A stretch of DNA of 8,267 nucleotides from Actinomycetota bacterium (lineage in GTDB: Bacteria; Actinomycetota; Acidimicrobiia; IMCC26256). Below the pieces are notes generated by a model. The model was not told where the DNA came from. It saw only the letters and a program-made list of their open reading frames with translations, and did no database searches. A program made the position numbers and the translations under genes. The DNA lies in assembly GCA_009702955.1 (NCBI GenBank), contig WLHA01000034.1, positions 1 to 8,267 on the forward strand, in the 5' to 3' direction. Positions 5,851 through 8,267 of the stretch are shown in pieces (position 1 is the stretch's first letter; each line of letters begins with the position of its first letter).

Positions 5851-6144
5851 TTAGCTCCCGAAGATCTCAATCCGGTCGCCCTCGGCAAGCGATACCAGTG
5901 CGCGCTTTGTCTTTGACCGCTGGCCCCAAGTGCCGGTCTTGCGGTTGCGCTTGCGCTTGCCAGCGCGGTTGACCGTGTTGACGTTTGTTACTTTGACCCC
6001 GAAGATGGCCTCAACAGCCTGACGGATCTCAATCTTGTTTGCGCCAGGTGCAACCTCAAACGTGTATACGTTTGCGTCGAGAGCCGCGTAGGACTTCTCT
6101 GAAACAACTGGGCGAATAATTACATCGCGATGGTCGGCACTCAT
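5851..6144 (-). CDS. rplW: 50S ribosomal protein L23
   Basis: L23 sits at the exit tunnel rim and is the main ribosomal docking point for trigger factor and the signal recognition particle. The 97-residue product has the expected plan: DVIIRPVVSEKSYAALDANV at the start, TFEVAPGANKIEIRQAVEAI FGVKV in the middle, then the basic loop (NRAGKRKRNRKTGTWGQRSK) and a final strand ending EIFGS. ATG at 6144 overlaps the rplD stop in ATGA. The GAGGA element upstream lies in codons for the acidic end of L4. It precedes rplB by 2 bases. Confidence 0.97.
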   Translation of the reverse strand: MSADHRDVIIRPVVSEKSYAALDANVYTFEVAPGANKIEIRQAVEAIFGVKVTNVNTVNRAGKRKRNRKTGTWGQRSKTKRALVSLAEGDRIEIFGS

Positions 6145-6869
6145 GATGCGTCCTCATCTGTATCTGCATCAGCACTATCTGAGGATGTGACGCTCAGCTT
6201 CGTGCGAGGCGTAGCTGGAGTTGCTGCACTAAGACGCTCGACTGTCGTGGCAAGAGTTGCCTCGCTGAAGACAATCGTGTCGCAGAGGAGTACGTCGTAG
6301 GTGTTGATCTCCTCTGGGAGAATTACACGAACTCGGTCACCTAAGTTGCGGAATGAGAGCCAGGACTCGCGCTCACTGCGGTCTAGGCAGATAGCGAGAC
6401 GCACCTGGCGCTCGCCAATTGCCCGGAGCCCGAGAGCCTCGAGTGCGCCTATTGCACGCTTGGTTGATGGTGGGCTGAATCCCCATGCATCAATTACCTG
6501 AACCTTGCCCTCTTGAGCACGATCCGATAGAGCTGAGAGAACCGCAAGGCGCACCATCTTCTTGGGTGTGCGCTGCGTGTAATCACGAGGCTTCGGTCCA
6601 TGGGCAACTCCACCACCGCGCCAGTGAGGCGCACGTGAGGAACCCTGACGAGCACGGCCGGTGCCCTTCTGGGCCCATGGCTTAGCGCCTCCGCCTCGGA
6701 CCTGAGCACGAGTCTTGGTGCTAGAGGTACCGGAGCGCTTATGCGCCAACTGGGCAGTTACAACTTGATGCATTACCGAGGCATTTGGCTCAATACCAAA
6801 GATGTCATCAGGCAACTCAGCAGTACCTACTACCTTGCCCTCGATATTGCGAACGTCAACGGTACTCAT
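6141..6869 (-). CDS. rplD: 50S ribosomal protein L4 with acidic C-terminal tail
   Basis: L4 lines the exit tunnel constriction with L22. In E. coli it also represses the S10 operon by acting on the leader upstream of rpsJ. The 242-residue product has the L4 core: HQVVTAQLAHKRSGTSSTKT, the tunnel loop RGGGAKPWAQKGTGRARQGS (58-77), then HGPKPRDYTQRTPKKMVRLA and INTYDVLLCDTIVFSEATL close to the end of the core (about residue 212). E. coli L4 is 201 residues. Here about 30 extra residues follow, Ser/Thr-rich and finally acidic (SSDSADADTDEDAS). ATG at 6869 forms ATGA with the rplC stop. If L4 autoregulation exists in this lineage, the rpsJ-rplC gap is the only long non-coding target in the window, but that is inference. 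Confidence 0.97.
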   Translation of the reverse strand: MSTVDVRNIEGKVVGTAELPDDIFGIEPNASVMHQVVTAQLAHKRSGTSSTKTRAQVRGGGAKPWAQKGTGRARQGSSRAPHWRGGGVAHGPKPRDYTQRTPKKMVRLAVLSALSDRAQEGKVQVIDAWGFSPPSTKRAIGALEALGLRAIGERQVRLAICLDRSERESWLSFRNLGDRVRVILPEEINTYDVLLCDTIVFSEATLATTVERLSAATPATPRTKLSVTSSDSADADTDEDAS

Positions 6870-7510
6870 CGGGCACCTGCTTTTACTGCGTTACGTAGGA
6901 ATACAAGCCCGCCCTTGGGGCCGGGGATTGCGCCACGAACAAGGATGATTCCTCGCTCAGCGTCGCCCTCTACGACCATAAGGTTGAGGGTGGTGGTCTT
7001 GGCATGCCCCATCTGTCCAGCCATCTTCATACCCTTGAAGACGCGAGATGGTGTGGCGCATGCGCCGATTGATCCGGGAGCACGGTGAGCCTTGTGGTTA
7101 CCGTGGCTAGCACCTTGACCCTTGAAGTTGTGTCGCTTCATAACTCCAGCGAAACCCTTACCCTTTGAGATGCCAGTGACGTCAATAAGCTCGCCGGCCT
7201 CAAATAGTTCGGCTGTGATTACCTGGCCGACGGCATATTTACTGAGGTCATCAACACGCATCTCTGCGAGGTGATTCGTGGCCTCGGCATTAGCTGCCTT
7301 CAGGTGACCAAGCTCGGGCTTGGATAGTCGACGGGGCTTTGCATCGCCGAAGGCGATCTGCACAGCCGAGTATCCATCACGCTCTGGTGTCTTGAGTTGG
7401 ACGACGCGACAAGGACCAGCCTGGATCACCGTAACCGGTACTACCCGGTTCTCGGAGTCCCAGACTTGGGTCATGCCGAGCTTTCGCCCTAAAATCCCCT
7501 TGGATGCCAT
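6866..7510 (-). CDS. rplC: 50S ribosomal protein L3
   Basis: L3 is an early 50S assembly protein that reaches towards the peptidyl transferase centre. The product is 214 residues starting MASKGILGRKLGMTQVW. It carries the family signature SKGKGFAGVMKRHNFKGQGA (115-134), then SHGNHKAHRAPGSIG and VFKGMKMAGQMG, and ends KAGAR. The position of the E. coli Gln150 methylated by PrmB falls in GSIGACATP here, so that Gln is absent. The frame stays open for 31 more codons upstream with a TTG start. I choose ATG at 7510 because homology starts there and GAGGAAG lies 4 bases before it. The gene is preceded by 254 non-coding bases, unlike every other gene in the cluster. Confidence 0.98.
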   Translation of the reverse strand: MASKGILGRKLGMTQVWDSENRVVPVTVIQAGPCRVVQLKTPERDGYSAVQIAFGDAKPRRLSKPELGHLKAANAEATNHLAEMRVDDLSKYAVGQVITAELFEAGELIDVTGISKGKGFAGVMKRHNFKGQGASHGNHKAHRAPGSIGACATPSRVFKGMKMAGQMGHAKTTTLNLMVVEGDAERGIILVRGAIPGPKGGLVFLRNAVKAGAR

Positions 7511-7541
7511 GTGGCTTCCTCGCCTACTCTTCTCATGCGAA

Positions 7542-7571
7542 CGCTCCGCAGGGCGGGTGCCCGGCGGAGCG
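7542..7571 (-). promoter_or_regulatory. GC-rich stem-loop just upstream of rplC
   Basis: CGCTCCGC (7571-7564 on the minus strand) pairs perfectly with GCGGAGCG (7549-7542). After one mismatch the stem goes on with GGGC/GCCC around an ACCC loop. It ends 31 bases before the rplC ATG, upstream of the GAGGAAG ribosome binding site. The bases after it (TTCGCATGAG) are not U-rich, so it does not look like an intrinsic terminator on either strand. It is the most stable-looking helix in the gap. Confidence 0.6.
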
Positions 7572-7597
7572 ATCAGTTCGGTTGTGCTCTGCGGGTT

Positions 7598-7615
7598 CCC
7601 CAAAGGATCTTGGGG
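7598..7615 (-). promoter_or_regulatory. Stem-loop CCCCAA/TTGGGG in the rpsJ-rplC gap
   Basis: Six perfect pairs (CCCCAA with TTGGGG) enclose a six-base GATCCT loop. Two bases of its 5' arm are also part of the stem at 7614-7638, so both cannot form fully together. No U-tract follows. Confidence 0.5.
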
Positions 7616-7638
7616 CTACCGGAGACGTCGGTTTAGCC
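7614..7638 (-). promoter_or_regulatory. Alternative stem GGCT..ACCG/CGGTAGCC
   Basis: On the minus strand GGCT-AA-ACCG pairs with CGGT-AGCC: eight pairs with a two-base AA bulge and a seven-base loop. It overlaps the arm of the stem at 7598-7615, giving a possible switch between the two folds. Confidence 0.4.
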
Positions 7639-7645
7639 AGAGTGA

Positions 7646-7714
7646 TTAACTCACTAGGGCTGAGTCGGAGGACCCTAGCCGACACCAGTGCTGGGTGTCG
7701 AATGGAGACTCCAT
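7646..7714 (-). CDS. Possible 22-residue upstream leader peptide
   Basis: An ATG at 7714 opens a 22-codon frame that starts MESPFDTQHWCRLG and ends ALVS with TAA at 7646-7648. A GAGGAG element lies 12 bases upstream (7727-7732), further than the usual 5-9 bases and partly inside a hairpin arm. The stop codon falls in the loop of the AGTGA/TCACT stem, and a ribosome reading the frame would open the CTAGGG/CCCTAG stem. There is no run of one amino acid codon, as classical attenuator peptides have. A random frame of this length is quite possible, so this is only a candidate. Confidence 0.2.
   Translation of the reverse strand: MESPFDTQHWCRLGSSDSALVS
7654..7678 (-). promoter_or_regulatory. Stem CTAGGG/CCCTAG in the rpsJ-rplC gap
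   Basis: Six perfect pairs close a 13-base loop. The 3' arm shares two bases with a second small stem (AGTGA/TCACT, 7641-7655) whose loop holds the stop codon of the possible upstream reading frame. Confidence 0.4.
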
Positions 7715-7735
7715 ATCGAGAAAAATCTCCTCGAT
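7681..7735 (-). promoter_or_regulatory. Three consecutive small stems after rpsJ
   Basis: Three inverted repeats follow one another. ATCGAG/CTCGAT (7715-7735) has a GAGATTTTT loop. ATGGAGTCTCCAT (7702-7714) is a near-perfect palindrome. GACACC/GGTGTC (7681-7699) can extend by two pairs past a bulged C. The first overlaps the Shine-Dalgarno-like GAGGAG of the possible leader frame, and the second contains its ATG. Confidence 0.4.
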
Positions 7736-7764
7736 GTCTTCTTATAAGTGCTTCTCAGGCTCGG

Positions 7765-8091
7765 TTAGACGCCCTGAAGCTTGATCTCGATATCGACCCC
7801 AGCAGGGAGATCGAGGCGCTGAAGCGACTCAATCGTCTTTGCAGCAGGGTCAACGATGTCGATTAGACGCTTGTGGATACGCATCTCAAAGTGCTCGCGA
7901 GAGTCCTTGTTGACGTGTGGTGAGCGAATAACGGTATAGCGGTGCTTCTCCGTGGGGAGAGGGATCGGTCCGCGGATCTTGGCTCCAGTACGAACAACGG
8001 TCTCGACGATCTTCTTCGTCGACTGATCGATGATCTCGTGGTCATAGGCCTTGAGCCGGATTCGGATTTTTTGCCCCTTGGCGTCAGCCAT
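7765..8091 (-). CDS. rpsJ: 30S ribosomal protein S10 (NusE)
   Basis: S10 is a 30S head protein. As NusE it also pairs with NusB in transcription antitermination and with NusG in coupling transcription to translation. The 108-residue product is a few residues longer than the usual 102-105. It reads KIRIRLKAYDHEIIDQSTKK (8-27), then TGAKIRGPIPLPTEKHRYTV (35-54), the signature segment SREHFEMRIHKRLIDI (64-79), and ends DIEIKLQGV. ATG at 8091 has AGAGG about 6 bases upstream. It lies 32 bases after tuf with no terminator between them, so it is probably co-transcribed with tuf. Unlike its neighbours it is followed by a 254-base gap. Confidence 0.98.
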   Translation of the reverse strand: MADAKGQKIRIRLKAYDHEIIDQSTKKIVETVVRTGAKIRGPIPLPTEKHRYTVIRSPHVNKDSREHFEMRIHKRLIDIVDPAAKTIESLQRLDLPAGVDIEIKLQGV

Positions 8092-8123
8092 GGTGTGCCT
8101 CTCGTTTTCTTTTAGTTAAAGAC

Positions 8124-8267
8124 TTACTTGATGATGCTGACCACGCGACCAGCACCCACTGTACGACCACCCTCACGAATAGCGAAACGGAGACCTTCCT
8201 CCATCGCGATCGGGTTAATCAACTCCACATTCATCTCAGTGTTGTCACCCGGCATAACCATCTCCAC
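8124..8267 (-). CDS. tuf: Elongation factor Tu, C-terminal end (runs off window end)
   Basis: EF-Tu carries aminoacyl-tRNA to the ribosomal A site with GTP hydrolysis. Only the last 47 codons and the TAA stop are in the window. They read VEMVMPGDNTEMNVELINPI and then EEGLRFAIREGGRTVGAGRV, ending VSIIK. This is the domain 3 terminus, with the highly conserved EGLRFAIREGGRTVGAGRV block. The short frame is easy to overlook because its start is outside. Its position just before rpsJ follows the common fus-tuf-rpsJ order of the str and S10 clusters. Confidence 0.97.
   Translation of the reverse strand: MEMVMPGDNTEMNVELINPIAMEEGLRFAIREGGRTVGAGRVVSIIK

Larger units (their letters stand above)
7511..7764 (-). 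promoter_or_regulatory. Structured rpsJ-rplC intergenic region, candidate mRNA leader
   Basis: This 254-base stretch is the only long non-coding gap in a cluster where all other gaps downstream are 13 bases or less. On the minus strand it contains, in order, inverted repeats at 7715-7735, 7702-7714, 7681-7699, 7654-7678, 7641-7655, 7614-7638, 7598-7615 and 7542-7571. Neighbouring arms overlap in two places (7654-7655 and 7614-7615). A TAGCC arm (7614-7618) can also pair with either of two GGCTA copies (7634-7638 and 7676-7680). Alternative folds are therefore possible. I saw no U-tract after any stem, so no standard intrinsic terminator, and no convincing -35/-10 pair. I found no tRNA. A cis-acting RNA for L3 and L4 expression, or an RNA processing site, is the most natural reading but is unproven. 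Confidence 0.5.

Noticed and set aside
7511..7603. N-terminal extension of rplC by 31 codons from a TTG
   Set aside because: The extra residues do not resemble L3, they cross the strong hairpin, and the ATG at 7510 has both homology and a good ribosome binding site.
7598..7615. Intrinsic terminator in the rpsJ-rplC gap
   Set aside because: None of the stems is followed by a run of U on the minus strand, and essential genes follow. Any attenuation would need another mechanism.
7672..7702. Promoter inside the rpsJ-rplC gap (TAGGGT as -10 with TTCGAC upstream; also TATAAG at the start of the gap)
   Set aside because: Spacing and hexamers are poor (19 bases between weak boxes; no -35 partner for TATAAG). 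A promoter is possible but not supported by sequence.
8092..8123. Separate promoter or leader for rpsJ in the tuf-rpsJ gap
   Set aside because: Only 32 bases, A-rich but without boxes or a hairpin; it holds just the rpsJ ribosome binding site.

Overview
The window is one uninterrupted block of ribosomal protein genes, all on the minus strand. It covers the S10 cluster fused to the first part of the spc cluster. In transcription order (high to low coordinates) it holds: the 3' end of tuf (EF-Tu), rpsJ (S10), rplC (L3), rplD (L4), rplW (L23), rplB (L2), rpsS (S19), rplV (L22), rpsC (S3), rplP (L16), rpmC (L29), rpsQ (S17), rplN (L14), rplX (L24), rplE (L5), rpsN (S14, zinc type), rpsH (S8) and the 5' part of rplF (L6). 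No gene is supported on the plus strand; the long plus-strand reading frames are antisense shadows.

The proteins point to an actinobacterium. Supporting features are the PEGRTRK segment of L2, the MTMTDPIADML start of S8, the 61-residue four-cysteine S14, the N-terminally extended S17 and the extended S3 and L22 tails. The base composition looks only moderately GC-rich. That would suit a non-Streptomyces lineage, for example an Acidimicrobiia-like or aquatic actinobacterium, but I cannot fix the family from this window.

The layout is extremely compact. From rplC to rplF every junction is either an overlap (ATGA, TGATG or TAATG) or a gap of 2 to 13 bases. Shine-Dalgarno sequences mostly lie inside the last codons of the upstream gene, so translational coupling is likely throughout. 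There is no room for a separate spc promoter between rpsQ and rplN.

The one exception is a 254-base untranslated stretch between rpsJ and rplC (7511-7764). It holds a series of inverted repeats, some of them mutually exclusive, a possible 22-codon upstream reading frame, and a strong GC-rich stem just before the rplC ribosome binding site. This is the best candidate for an undescribed regulatory element here.

Among the proteins, the standout oddity is a (His-Asp)n tract in an acidic C-terminal tail of L22. Acidic or otherwise non-core extensions also occur on L4, S3 and S17. L2 has Leu in place of the second His of the usual DHPHGGGEG motif.
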